A DNA stretch of 52,138 bases from Coriobacteriaceae bacterium AM100-PB1-1D-6A. GTDB lineage: Bacteria; Actinomycetota; Coriobacteriia; Coriobacteriales; Coriobacteriaceae. The position numbers and the translations under genes were made by a program. The stretch is taken from positions 1 through 52,138 of the forward strand of contig JAQDNC010000015.1 in NCBI GenBank assembly GCA_027660625.1. Reading direction: 5' to 3'. This document shows, piece after piece, positions 43,525 to 52,067 of this stretch. The notes beneath the pieces were generated by a model. It had not been told where the DNA came from, made no database searches, and worked only from the letters and a program-made list of their open reading frames with translations. How positions within the stretch are numbered: position 1 is the stretch's first letter; each line of letters starts with the position of its first letter.

Positions 43525-43735
43525 GATGTCTCCGTTTCGAATGGCAGCGGCGTTTTGCGCCGGCTGCCGTTGGTGTAACGCTACTAGTATACCCGCAACC
43601 TTTGGCGATACCGAACTTTCCGGTAAGCGTTATGTTTCCGCCAAGGAGGGGCCGCCAATATGGAACGGGTGGTACAGGTGTAAGATATGCGACAAATTAA
43701 GGAATGCTGTCTACACCTTGAGGATGGCGATATGG

Positions 43736-44320
43736 ATGGACCTTCGCATCAAGAAAACCTATCGTGCCCTGTTCGATGCTTTTACCGAGCTCTTGGAAGA
43801 GCATCGGTTTGAGGATTTGACGGTTGCCATGCTTTGCGACCGGGCCCTGATTCGCCGCACGACGTTCTATAAGCATTTTCGCGATAAAAACGATTACTTT
43901 GCCTTCTATATCGATGAGCTTATGACGGGCTTGCCGCAAAACCGGACCGATGCAGCGGACGCGGAGCCGCTTGATGACGTACGGGCGCTTCGCCATGAGG
44001 TCTTTGACGATGCCATGAATATGATTCTGGCGCATGAGCAGCTCATGGATAACCTTTTGGCCAGCAGCATGTCGGGCATGCTGACCGGCATGATTTGCGA
44101 CCGCATTGCGCGTTCCATCCGCGAGCGTGTGATGAGCTCGCTTGCCGAAGATGCCCTGGCGCCCGTTTCGCTCGAGACGACATCGGAGTTTATCGCCGGT
44201 GGCATTATTCGACTGTTCACAAATTGGTGGGAGTCGGGTCACGATCTTGAGCGTCGACCCGAGATAGCCGACGTGGTCGATGCGCTGTTTGAGCGCACCA
44301 TGACGCCGGTGAATCACTAA
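43736..44320 (+). CDS. TetR-family transcriptional regulator
   Basis: A 194-residue regulator with an N-terminal HTH: IKKTYRALFDAFTELLEEHRFEDLTVAMLCDRALIRRTTFYKHFRDKNDYF. The C-terminal helical domain (IIRLFTNWWESG near the end) resembles the group linked to DhaS-like and other orphan TetR proteins. GAGG at 43720 is 12 bases from ATG 43736 and too close to ATG 43724, so the start is uncertain by four residues. Its target is unclear; neither lemA nor the minus-strand tRNA gene is an obvious one. Confidence 0.85.
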   Translation: MDLRIKKTYRALFDAFTELLEEHRFEDLTVAMLCDRALIRRTTFYKHFRDKNDYFAFYIDELMTGLPQNRTDAADAEPLDDVRALRHEVFDDAMNMILAHEQLMDNLLASSMSGMLTGMICDRIARSIRERVMSSLAEDALAPVSLETTSEFIAGGIIRLFTNWWESGHDLERRPEIADVVDALFERTMTPVNH

Positions 44321-44322
44321 GG

Positions 44323-44412
44323 TGGCGGAGAGAGGGGGATTCGAACCCCCGGAACGCTCTCGCGCTCAACGGTTTTCAAGACCGCCGCATTCAACCGCTC
44401 TGCCATCTCTCC
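44323..44412 (-). tRNA. tRNA-Ser (anticodon UGA)
   Basis: On the minus strand the 90-base gene starts GGAGAGATGGC and ends TCTCTCC plus discriminator G and encoded CCA. The anticodon arm CGGTCTTGAAAACCG carries TGA. The long variable arm (GAGCGCGAGAGCGTTC) is that of a class II tRNA. The T-arm GGGGGTTCGAATCCCCC is perfect. It reads UCA and probably other UCN codons. Confidence 0.95.
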
Positions 44413-44463
44413 GTGAGTCGTAATGATAGCATCGTTTTGAATTTGCAACAGGGAAGGCGAACG

Positions 44464-46239
44464 ATGACGATCACCGAAATCGACGAGAAGTTCATGCGCG
44501 AGGCGCTGGCGGAGGCGCGCGCCGCCGCTGCGGTGGGCGAGGTACCGATTGGTGCCGTGGTAGTGCGCGCGGGCGAGATTGTCGCGAGGGCGCATAATCG
44601 CCGCGAGCTCGACCAGGATCCTTCGGCGCATGCCGAATTTTTGGCCCTGTGTGCCGCCGCTCAGACGCTTGGACGCTGGCGCCTTTCCGATTGCACGGTC
44701 TACGTGACGCTCGAGCCCTGCTGTATGTGCGCGGGGCTTATGGTTAACGCGCGCGTGGGGCGTTGCGCGTATGGCGCGACCGATGCCAAGGCGGGCGCGC
44801 TGGGTTCGCTGTACGACCTCAATGCCGATTCGCGCCTGAACCATCGGTTTAATGTGACCGCCGGCGTGCTGGCAGGCGAGTGCCGTGAAGTGCTGAGCAG
44901 CTATTTTGCTGGCCTGCGCGGTGTCGACGGCGTCGGTTGCGGTTTGAACCTTGAGGCGCATGCGTCTCACGCCGAGGCGCTCGCGGGTGTTGGAGATCTC
45001 ACCGACGAGACGGTCGACTTTGGCCCCGTGCAGCGGCGGCCCCGCCGTGTGCTGCTGGCGATCGACTCCTTCAAGGGCAGCGTGTCGAGTGCGCAGGCGG
45101 AGGAGGCCGTTGCCGAAGGCGTGCGCCGTGTGTGGCCCGATGCCGAGCTGGGCGCTTTGCCGCTGGCAGATGGTGGCGAGGGAACGCTCGACGCCATCGC
45201 CGCACGCGGTGGCGAGCTTTCAACCTGCGAGGTTGCAGGTCCCTTGGGCGACCGCGTGTCTGCCCGGATGCTGGTGGACGGCGAGCACGAGTCCGCGGTC
45301 ATCGAGATGGCCGAGGCGGCGGGTATTGGGTATTCACCTTGCACGGAGTCGGCGGCGTTGGCGGCCACAACCTATGGCGTGGGCGAACTGATGCTTCGTG
45401 CGCTTCGCGCGGGTGCAAAGACTATCTATATTGGTCTGGGCGGCAGTGCCACCAACGACGGTGGCGCCGGCATGCTGCAGGCGCTGGGCGCCCACCTTGT
45501 CGATGAGTGTGGCTGCAATATCGCCCCCGGTCTCGCGGGCCTTGAACACGTGACGAGTATCGATTTGGCACCGGCGCTTCGGGCGCTGAATGGCGCGCGT
45601 ATCATCGTGCTTTCCGATGTCGAGAATCCGCTCGTGGGGCGTCGAGGCGCACTGGCGGTGTTTGGCGGGCAGAAGGGTCTGCCGACGGGTGATGCCGAGG
45701 TGCTGAGCAGGTACGACAGCTGGATGGTCGGCTACGGCCGCCTGCTCGATGCAGCGATTACCGGGGCGCGGGCTCAGGGGTTGTTGCGCGTGCCCGAGGG
45801 TGCACGGACATTTGGCTCGGTGCTCGGCGTGCCCGGTGCCGGTGCTGCTGGCGGCCTGGGTGCCGCGCTGCTGGCGCTCGGGGCGGAGTTGCGTTCGGGC
45901 GTTGAGACGGTGCTCGATCTCGTGGGGTTTGATGAGCGCGTGCGTGATGTCGACCTGGTCATTACAGGCGAGGGCAATATGGACGAGCAATCCGCCGCCG
46001 GTAAGGCACCGGTGGGCGTGGCGCGTCGCGCCAAGCGATATGGCAAGTCGGTAGCCGCTGTCGTGGGCGGTCGTGCTGACAACCTGGATGCGGTGTATGG
46101 GCAGGGCATCGACCTGGTTTTGCCAGTCTGTCGCAGACCCATGGGCCTTGAGCTGGCGATCGATTCCCAGGAAGCCATAACCAACCTCATCTGCGCCGGT
46201 GAATCCGCCGCCCGATCCTACGACCTCGGCCGACTCTAG
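44464..46239 (+). CDS. TadA tRNA adenosine deaminase fused to type-2 glycerate kinase
   Basis: A 591-residue two-domain protein. Residues 1-160 are TadA, which deaminates A34 of tRNA-Arg(ACG) to inosine: HAE at 56-58 and PCCMC at 85-89 are the zinc motifs, with GEVPIGAVVV and HNRREL in front. After a linker of about 35 residues, residues 195-591 are a complete glycerate kinase (GarK/GlxK type): LLAIDSFKGSVSSAQAEEAV, LADGGEGTLDA, YIGLGGSATNDGGAGMLQALG, GVPGAGAAGGLGAAL and LVITGEGNMDEQS. No stop or shift separates them. GGGAAGG precedes ATG 44464. The two functions have no known link. Confidence 0.85.
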   Translation: MTITEIDEKFMREALAEARAAAAVGEVPIGAVVVRAGEIVARAHNRRELDQDPSAHAEFLALCAAAQTLGRWRLSDCTVYVTLEPCCMCAGLMVNARVGRCAYGATDAKAGALGSLYDLNADSRLNHRFNVTAGVLAGECREVLSSYFAGLRGVDGVGCGLNLEAHASHAEALAGVGDLTDETVDFGPVQRRPRRVLLAIDSFKGSVSSAQAEEAVAEGVRRVWPDAELGALPLADGGEGTLDAIAARGGELSTCEVAGPLGDRVSARMLVDGEHESAVIEMAEAAGIGYSPCTESAALAATTYGVGELMLRALRAGAKTIYIGLGGSATNDGGAGMLQALGAHLVDECGCNIAPGLAGLEHVTSIDLAPALRALNGARIIVLSDVENPLVGRRGALAVFGGQKGLPTGDAEVLSRYDSWMVGYGRLLDAAITGARAQGLLRVPEGARTFGSVLGVPGAGAAGGLGAALLALGAELRSGVETVLDLVGFDERVRDVDLVITGEGNMDEQSAAGKAPVGVARRAKRYGKSVAAVVGGRADNLDAVYGQGIDLVLPVCRRPMGLELAIDSQEAITNLICAGESAARSYDLGRL

Positions 46240-46310
46240 TAAAATGATCGTTCGGTTTAGCTTGGATAGCCAAAAAGTAGTCAAAAAAGCCCTGTCCCAA
46301 ATTAGCTACC

Positions 46311-46339
46311 TTGCCCCATCGGGCTGGAGCGGGTAAGAT
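46311..46339 (+). promoter_or_regulatory. Promoter of the SRP RNA gene
   Basis: TTGCCC (46311-46316) and TAAGAT (46334-46339) are separated by 17 bases and place the transcript start at about 46346, where the SRP RNA fold begins. Confidence 0.6.
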
Positions 46340-46346
46340 ATACCGA

Positions 46347-46464
46347 GCGCCTAGCGCGTTCGATGGGTTCGGATGACGACATGTTCCGAATCTGGTCAGG
46401 TCCGGAAGGAAGCAGCCATAAGGAGCCTCTGTCGGGCATCCGGATCCATCGAGCGCACGGGCGC
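46347..46464 (+). ncRNA. ffs: Bacterial small signal recognition particle RNA (4.5S-like)
   Basis: The conserved domain IV segment GGTCAGGTCCGGAAGGAAGC (46394-46413) is the diagnostic apical loop region that binds Ffh. Flanks pair into one long hairpin: GCGCC...CGATGG...TTCGGATG on the left with CATCCGGA...CCATCG...GGGCGC on the right. The right arm is followed by TTTTT, the terminator. Length (about 118) fits the short bacterial form without an Alu domain. It guides membrane and secreted proteins to FtsY and SecYEG. Confidence 0.93.
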
Positions 46465-46805
46465 TTTTTGGTGCCGCGACATGGCCCGGCCGGTGACGAG
46501 GTATTTGGTGTCTCGCTGGTCCTCGGCTTCGCCTGCGGGATCGCTCGACTACCAAGCGCCCCGCCGGCACTCGCGGGTAGCCGACCAAAACCGCCTGAAG
46601 GGTCACATTTATCTGATAATTGAATCCCTGGCGTTATGTTGCTCGCTGGCTTTTCCAAAACAGCGGCGGATACATGCCTTGGGCACTAGTGGCCTTCGTG
46701 CCTGCTTCGCCTTAACACCTGTAACGAGTTGCTTACGCATCTCCAGGGCTCTCCGTACTATCATGAATCAGATTGAATAGAGATGATGATAGGGAGCGCC
46801 TATAC
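46465..46805. other. Non-coding interval, nothing identified
   Basis: 341 bases between the SRP RNA and the exporter operon. Frames here lack ribosome binding sites and have no family resemblance. The promoter of the exporter operon must lie in it, but no convincing -35/-10 pair was found. Confidence 0.4.
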
Positions 46806-48686
46806 ATGATTGAGCTGCTCAGGCGTTTTGGTGGTAAGTTTCGCCGGTATATGGTGATTGGCCCTGCGTGCAAGCTGATCGAAGTGATCTTTGACCTGCT
46901 TACGCCGCTGGTGATTGCCCAGATGATCGATAAGGGTATTGGCGCACACGATGTGAACGCTGTCGTCCACTACGGTGCATTGCTTGCCGCCATGGCTGTG
47001 ATTGGAATCTCGTTTACGCTTGTTTGCCAAAAGATGGCGGCGCTGACCTCGCAGGGCATGGGCACCGACATTCGCGGTGCACTCTACCAGCACATCAATA
47101 AGCTGGGCTATGCTGAACTCGACCGCTTTGGCACGCCGTCGCTCATCACGCGTATCACCAACGATGTCAACCAGGTGCAGCTCGCTGTGGCGCTCGGTGT
47201 GCGCATGCTCATCCGCTGGCCCTTCCTAGCAGTGGGTTCTATGTGCGCGGCCCTCGCCATCGACCTTAAGCTCGGCGTGATCTTTTTGATTTGCACGCCC
47301 GCCATCGGCTTGGTGTTTTGGTTTGTTATGGCGCGCTGCATTCCGTATTACAAGCAGCTGCAGGCAAAGCTCGACCGCATTGCGCTCATTTGCCGTGAGG
47401 GGCTTTCGGGCGCCCGCGTGGTTCGCGCCTTTGTGCGCGAAGATCACGAGCGTGAGCGCTTTGCCCAAGCCGCCGATGAACAGGCTTATACCGCCATCGC
47501 GGTGGGCAAGCTCTCGTCGGTCCTTAACCCCGTCACGTTTTTGGTGATGAATCTGGGCGTGTGCGCCATCCTGTGGGTGGGTGGCATCCAGGTCAACGTG
47601 GGCGAGCTCACGCAGGGCCAGGTCATGGCGTTTGTGAACTACATGACGCAGACCCTGACCTCCATCGTGTATGTCGCCAACCTGGTCGTGGTCTTTACCA
47701 AGGCGAGCGCGAGCGCGTCGCGTATCAACGAGGTGCTCAACTGCGAGCCGAGCATCACCGACGAGGGCAACCAGCCGGTCGCGCTGCCCGAGCCGAGCGC
47801 GATGGGCAACGCCGTTCCGGTCCCCGCGCTGAGCTTGAGCCATGCGAGCTTCTCCTTTGGCGCGGGCGCCGCCAACGCTGTCAATGACGTGACCCTGGAG
47901 CTGCCGCTGGGCAAAACGCTCGGCATTATCGGCGGCACGGGCAGCGGTAAGTCGACGCTCGTCTCGCTCATCCCGCGCCTGTACGACACGGGCGTCGGCA
48001 GCGTGAGCGTAATGGGTGCCGACGTGCGCGCCTGGCCGCTCGATCAGCTGCGCCATGTGGTCGCGACCGTACCGCAGCACGCGTCGCTCGTGAGCGGCAC
48101 GATCCGCAGCAACCTAACCTGGCGCGACGAGTCGGCAACCGATGAGGAGCTGTGGGCGGCGCTCGATATGGCGCAGGCCAGCGAGTTCGTGCGCAACAAG
48201 CCCCAGGGCTTAGATGCCCCGGTCGAGGCGGGCGGCAAGAACTTTAGCGGTGGCCAACGTCAGCGTCTGACTATCGCGCGCGCCTTAGTGGGTTCGCCTC
48301 AGATATTGATCATGGACGACTCCGCCTCGGCGCTCGATTTTAAGACCGACGCGGCGCTTCGCCATGCCATTCGCGAGCGCAGCGTGCGTGGTGCCGCCGA
48401 GGGCGGGCTGCCGCTGACGACCGTCATCGTGAGCCAGCGCGTCTCGACCGTGCGCGACGCCGACATGATCTGCGTACTCGACCACGGTTCGGTTGCGGGC
48501 CTGGGCACGCACGATGAGCTGTACACGACCTGCCAGCTCTACCGAGAGATCTGCCAGTCGCAGCTTCGCCGCGAGGAGCTCGAGGGCCAGCAGGGGAGTG
48601 CGGCACCCGCGCCCGCTCCAAGTCCCGCGCCCGTCCCAGGCGCCGCGTGCGCCCCCGCATCCGTCTGCGCAAAGGAGGGCTGCTAA
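46806..48686 (+). CDS. ABC exporter half-transporter C (degenerate catalytic site)
   Basis: A 626-residue type I exporter subunit, paralogous to the protein at 35642-37378. Six membrane helices precede the nucleotide-binding domain: Walker A GGTGSGKST, signature FSGGQRQRLTIARAL, Walker B LIMDDSASALD with Asp in place of the catalytic Glu. The last 35 residues are Ala/Pro-rich (PAPAPSPAPVPG). AGGGAG lies about 10 bases before ATG 46806; a frame opening at TTG 46773 is not used. The stop touches the next start codon. No regulator gene is adjacent. Confidence 0.92.
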   Translation: MIELLRRFGGKFRRYMVIGPACKLIEVIFDLLTPLVIAQMIDKGIGAHDVNAVVHYGALLAAMAVIGISFTLVCQKMAALTSQGMGTDIRGALYQHINKLGYAELDRFGTPSLITRITNDVNQVQLAVALGVRMLIRWPFLAVGSMCAALAIDLKLGVIFLICTPAIGLVFWFVMARCIPYYKQLQAKLDRIALICREGLSGARVVRAFVREDHERERFAQAADEQAYTAIAVGKLSSVLNPVTFLVMNLGVCAILWVGGIQVNVGELTQGQVMAFVNYMTQTLTSIVYVANLVVVFTKASASASRINEVLNCEPSITDEGNQPVALPEPSAMGNAVPVPALSLSHASFSFGAGAANAVNDVTLELPLGKTLGIIGGTGSGKSTLVSLIPRLYDTGVGSVSVMGADVRAWPLDQLRHVVATVPQHASLVSGTIRSNLTWRDESATDEELWAALDMAQASEFVRNKPQGLDAPVEAGGKNFSGGQRQRLTIARALVGSPQILIMDDSASALDFKTDAALRHAIRERSVRGAAEGGLPLTTVIVSQRVSTVRDADMICVLDHGSVAGLGTHDELYTTCQLYREICQSQLRREELEGQQGSAAPAPAPSPAPVPGAACAPASVCAKEGC

Positions 48687-50546
48687 ATGAATCCGTATAC
48701 TTCTTCCGGTTCGGTCGCCACGATGACGGCCAACGTGTCCGGCAACGATAACCTCAGCGACTTGGGTGACGGCCCGCGTCAGCCCGGCAACCCCGAGCGC
48801 TATCCCGTGGGCGCGGTAACTTGCCGCCTACTGGGCTACGTCCGTCCGCACCGCGTCTCGTTTACGGCGTCGTTTGTGAGCGCCGCCATCTCGGTGATCT
48901 TGCAACTCTATACGCCCATCCTCATCGGCGAGGGCATCGACCTGATCGTCGCCGCCGGGCAGGTGGACTTTGACGCGCTGCTGCCGCTCGTTACCAAGCT
49001 CGCGATTGTCGTGGTGGGCGCGGCGGCCTTCCAGTGGCTGCAGGGCTACTGCGTCAACCGTTTGTCCTACGAAACGGTGCGCGACATGCGCGTGGAGGCG
49101 AGCGATAAGCTCAGCCGCATGCCACTCAGCTTTATCGACAGCCATGCCCACGGCGACCTTATGAGCCGCGTGGTCAACGACGTCGATCAGGTGGGCGACG
49201 GTCTGCTGCAGGGCTTTACCCAGCTTTTCACCGGCGTTATCACCATCGTTGGCACGCTCGCGTTTATGCTCTCCATTAACCTGACCATGACGCTCGTGGT
49301 GGTGCTCGTCACGCCGCTTTCCATCTTTGCGGCCGGTGCCATCGCCAAGCTTTCCAATAAGAGCTTCACTGCTCAACAGCGCATCCAGGGCCAACTCGGC
49401 GGTCATATCGAGGAGTATGTGGGTGAGCAAAAGCTCGTGGACGCCTTCGCCTACGGCCCGCACGCCCAAGCGCGCTTTGATGCCCTCAATGCCGAGCTCT
49501 ATACGGCGGGCGAGCGCGCACAGTTTATGGGTTCGCTTTCCAACCCCGGTACGCGCTTTATCAATAACATCATCTACGCCGTGGTCGCCGTGATCGGCTG
49601 CGCGGGCGTGATCACGGGCGTGCCTGCGGCGCTCACGGTGGGCGGCGTGCAGATCTTCCTGTCCTACGCCAACCAGTACACTAAACCGTTCAACGAGGTC
49701 ACGAACGTCATCACGCAGATCCAGACCGCGTACGCCTCGGCGCGCCGCATGTTTGCGCTGCTCGATGCCCGCGAGCAGGAACCCGATGCGCCAGATGCCG
49801 TGGAGCTTGCTGCTCCGCAGGGCGAGGTGACCTTTGAACACGTGGACTTTAGCTATGTACCCGACCGCAAGCTGCTGCAGGATATCTGCATCGAGGCCAA
49901 ACCCGGCATGCGCTTTGCCCTCGTTGGCCCCACGGGCTGCGGAAAGACAACGCTCATCAACCTGCTGCTGCGGTTTTACGATATCGATGCCGGCCGCATT
50001 GCGGTCGATGGTCGCTCCTCGCGCGACTACACGCGCGCAAGCCTGCGCCGCGCCTTTGGCATGGTGCTGCAGGACACTTGGCTGTTCGAGGGCACGGTGG
50101 CGGAAAACATCGCCTACGGTTGCCCAGGAGCCACGCGCGAGCAGGTTATCGAAGCCGCCAAGCGCGCGCATGCGCACAAGTTTATCGTGCAGCTGCCAGG
50201 CGGCTACGATACGGTCATCGGCGAGGACGGCGGCACGTTTAGCCAGGGCCAAAAGCAGCTGCTGTGCATTGCGCGCGTTATGCTCACCGACCCGGCCATC
50301 TTGCTGCTGGACGAGGCGACTTCGAGTATCGATACGCGCACCGAGCTGCAGGTGCAGGCGGCATTCGACGAGCTCATGGCCGGTCGTACGAGCTTTGTCG
50401 TGGCGCACCGCCTGAGCACCATCCGCAACGCCGACTGCATTCTGGTGATGCGCGACGGCGAGATTATCGAGCGCGGCACGCACGACGAGCTGCTAGCGGC
50501 AGGTGGCTTCTACGCCGAACTCTACCGCAGCCAATTCGCCCAGTGA
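48687..50546 (+). CDS. ABC exporter half-transporter D (canonical catalytic site)
   Basis: A 619-residue partner of the preceding subunit and paralogue of the protein at 37380-39383. A 45-residue polar N-terminus leads into the six-helix domain. Walker A is GPTGCGKTT, the signature FSQGQKQLLCIARVM, and Walker B LLLDEATSSID with an intact Glu. AAAGGAGGG, inside the end of the upstream gene, gives strong coupling. The pair is a heterodimeric efflux pump; the substrate is unknown. Confidence 0.93.
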   Translation: MNPYTSSGSVATMTANVSGNDNLSDLGDGPRQPGNPERYPVGAVTCRLLGYVRPHRVSFTASFVSAAISVILQLYTPILIGEGIDLIVAAGQVDFDALLPLVTKLAIVVVGAAAFQWLQGYCVNRLSYETVRDMRVEASDKLSRMPLSFIDSHAHGDLMSRVVNDVDQVGDGLLQGFTQLFTGVITIVGTLAFMLSINLTMTLVVVLVTPLSIFAAGAIAKLSNKSFTAQQRIQGQLGGHIEEYVGEQKLVDAFAYGPHAQARFDALNAELYTAGERAQFMGSLSNPGTRFINNIIYAVVAVIGCAGVITGVPAALTVGGVQIFLSYANQYTKPFNEVTNVITQIQTAYASARRMFALLDAREQEPDAPDAVELAAPQGEVTFEHVDFSYVPDRKLLQDICIEAKPGMRFALVGPTGCGKTTLINLLLRFYDIDAGRIAVDGRSSRDYTRASLRRAFGMVLQDTWLFEGTVAENIAYGCPGATREQVIEAAKRAHAHKFIVQLPGGYDTVIGEDGGTFSQGQKQLLCIARVMLTDPAILLLDEATSSIDTRTELQVQAAFDELMAGRTSFVVAHRLSTIRNADCILVMRDGEIIERGTHDELLAAGGFYAELYRSQFAQ

Positions 50547-50574
50547 GCAAGCCCGTGGGGCATGTAACGCAGCG

Positions 50575-51840
50575 CTAGGGCGCGAGTGTGTCAACGGGGG
50601 CAACGATAATGCCCTCGGGCGTTGTATGGGCCGGCATGCCGAACCCGATGACGATGAGCTTGGCCGCGGGTGGTCTCTCGCCACGCTCGACAAGTTTGCG
50701 CTCGAGCCGAAGCAGGTTTGCAGATGCCTCGGGGATCTGCGGACTTCCGAGTTTTACTTCCACGGCAATCCAAGTTCCATCGCGCCTATGTATAACGGCA
50801 TCGACCTCGAGATCGTCGGCGTCATGGTAGTGGGACACCGATGAGTCATTTGCGGCTGCATAGACCTTAAGGTCGTGCAGGACGAGGGATTCGAAGAGCA
50901 GTCCCAGCGTCTTCGGGTCGGATGCCAATGACTCCGGATTTGCTCCGAGCAGTGCGACGGCAAGCGAAGGGTCGGCGAGGTGCCTTTTCGCACTTTGCCG
51001 CAGCTTTACCGGAGACCTGAGCGCCGGATGCCAGGCCGGGATATCATCGATGATGTGTATTCTGCGCAAGGCATCCGTATAGCGCCGCAGCGTACTTCTC
51101 GATACATCACCGCCGAGGTCTTTCTCAAGAGACTTTTCGCCGGCAAGAGTGGATTCGTTGCGCGCAAGCGAAGACAGAAGAGCTCTGACTTTCTCCGGGT
51201 CACGCTTCACGCCGTCAACCCTCGAAACATCCGATTCGCAGACACCGTCGATGTAGGCAGCGGATATACGCATTGCATCGGCAGTCGTCTTGCCAACCGC
51301 CTGAGGCCAACCACCACGACATAGCAAATCGGCAATATCGGCGATGCCGTTGATGGATCCAAGTGCCGCTTTGATGGGGCATCCGTTAAGCAGCGATTCG
51401 AGCGAGACCGCCCCTGAGGAAACCCCGAGTTCGGCCAGAGTCATTGTTTCCATGCGCAAGCGTGATATGCGCCCGATGCCGCTGTGCATCGGTTGGTCGG
51501 CGTCGTTTGGTGTTGCTGACCCCGTAAGCAAAAACTGCCCTGGCTCACCGGTCCGACGATCGCATTCGAAACGTATCGCGTCCCACAGTTTTGGCTCTTC
51601 CTGCCACTCATCGATGAGTCTCGGCGTTGCGCCGACTATTGCTTGAGCTGGATCGATCCTGGCAAGCTGCAGTGCGGCAAAGTCTCCGGCAGGGTCGGAG
51701 AGAGACAGCGATGATTCAGCGAATCGCTGGGCCGTAGTCGTCTTTCCGCACCACTTCGGTCCCTGAATGAGCACGGCACCAAAAATGCCAAGATCGCGTT
51801 CGATTGAGCGATCGATACATCTACTCATATACCTAGTCAT
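50575..51840 (-). CDS. AAA ATPase with DUF4143-type C-terminal domain
   Basis: A 421-residue protein of the AAA_14/DUF4143 group. Walker A GPKWCGKTTTAQRF (near 27-40), Walker B RLIDEWQEEP, sensor LLTGSATP, and the C-terminal nuclease-like core DLEVDAVIHRRDGTWIAVEVKLG with the PD-(D/E)xK arrangement. Members are common accessory genes of unproven function and are sometimes near toxin-antitoxin or restriction genes. The start could be 51855, 51840 or 51828; 51840 follows GGGAAG. The gene lies convergent to the exporter operon, and a 23-bp-period repeat array lies directly upstream of it. Confidence 0.85.
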   Translation of the reverse strand: MTRYMSRCIDRSIERDLGIFGAVLIQGPKWCGKTTTAQRFAESSLSLSDPAGDFAALQLARIDPAQAIVGATPRLIDEWQEEPKLWDAIRFECDRRTGEPGQFLLTGSATPNDADQPMHSGIGRISRLRMETMTLAELGVSSGAVSLESLLNGCPIKAALGSINGIADIADLLCRGGWPQAVGKTTADAMRISAAYIDGVCESDVSRVDGVKRDPEKVRALLSSLARNESTLAGEKSLEKDLGGDVSRSTLRRYTDALRRIHIIDDIPAWHPALRSPVKLRQSAKRHLADPSLAVALLGANPESLASDPKTLGLLFESLVLHDLKVYAAANDSSVSHYHDADDLEVDAVIHRRDGTWIAVEVKLGSPQIPEASANLLRLERKLVERGERPPAAKLIVIGFGMPAHTTPEGIIVAPVDTLAP

Positions 51841-51894
51841 CCTACTTCCCGCCATTCAAAGAAACATCTCGTTTTATAGCATCTTACCAGCGCG

Positions 51895-52032
51895 TAAAAC
51901 ATTTTGACGAAAAACCATGACACAATTTGACGGTATTTCGTGAAACAAATTTACGATATTATATGAAACAATTTGACGGCGTTTTGTGAAACAGTTTTTC
52001 GGCCATTCGTGAAACGTTCTGTGGCGGTTTCA
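51895..52032. repeat. Six tandem degenerate 23-bp repeats
   Basis: TGAAAC or a one- to two-base variant begins at 51895, 51918, 51941, 51964, 51987 and 52010, so the period is exactly 23. The best copies read TGAAACAATTTGACGG; the distal half of the unit (TTTCG) varies more. There are no unique spacers, so it is not a CRISPR array. It lies 55 bases upstream of the DUF4143 ATPase start. Confidence 0.88.
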
Positions 52033-52067
52033 ATCCGAAGTACATACTGTTCGAAATCTGTCCAAAG

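Noticed and set aside
44323..44412. tRNA-Ser as an integration site
   Set aside because: No integrase, direct repeat of the tRNA 3' end or foreign gene block lies on either side.
46363..46780. Coding frames through the SRP RNA and the following interval
   Set aside because: They cross the conserved SRP RNA and its terminator and lack start signals.
51895..52032. CRISPR-like reading of the 23-bp array
   Set aside because: The copies are head to tail with no unique spacers, and no cas genes are near.
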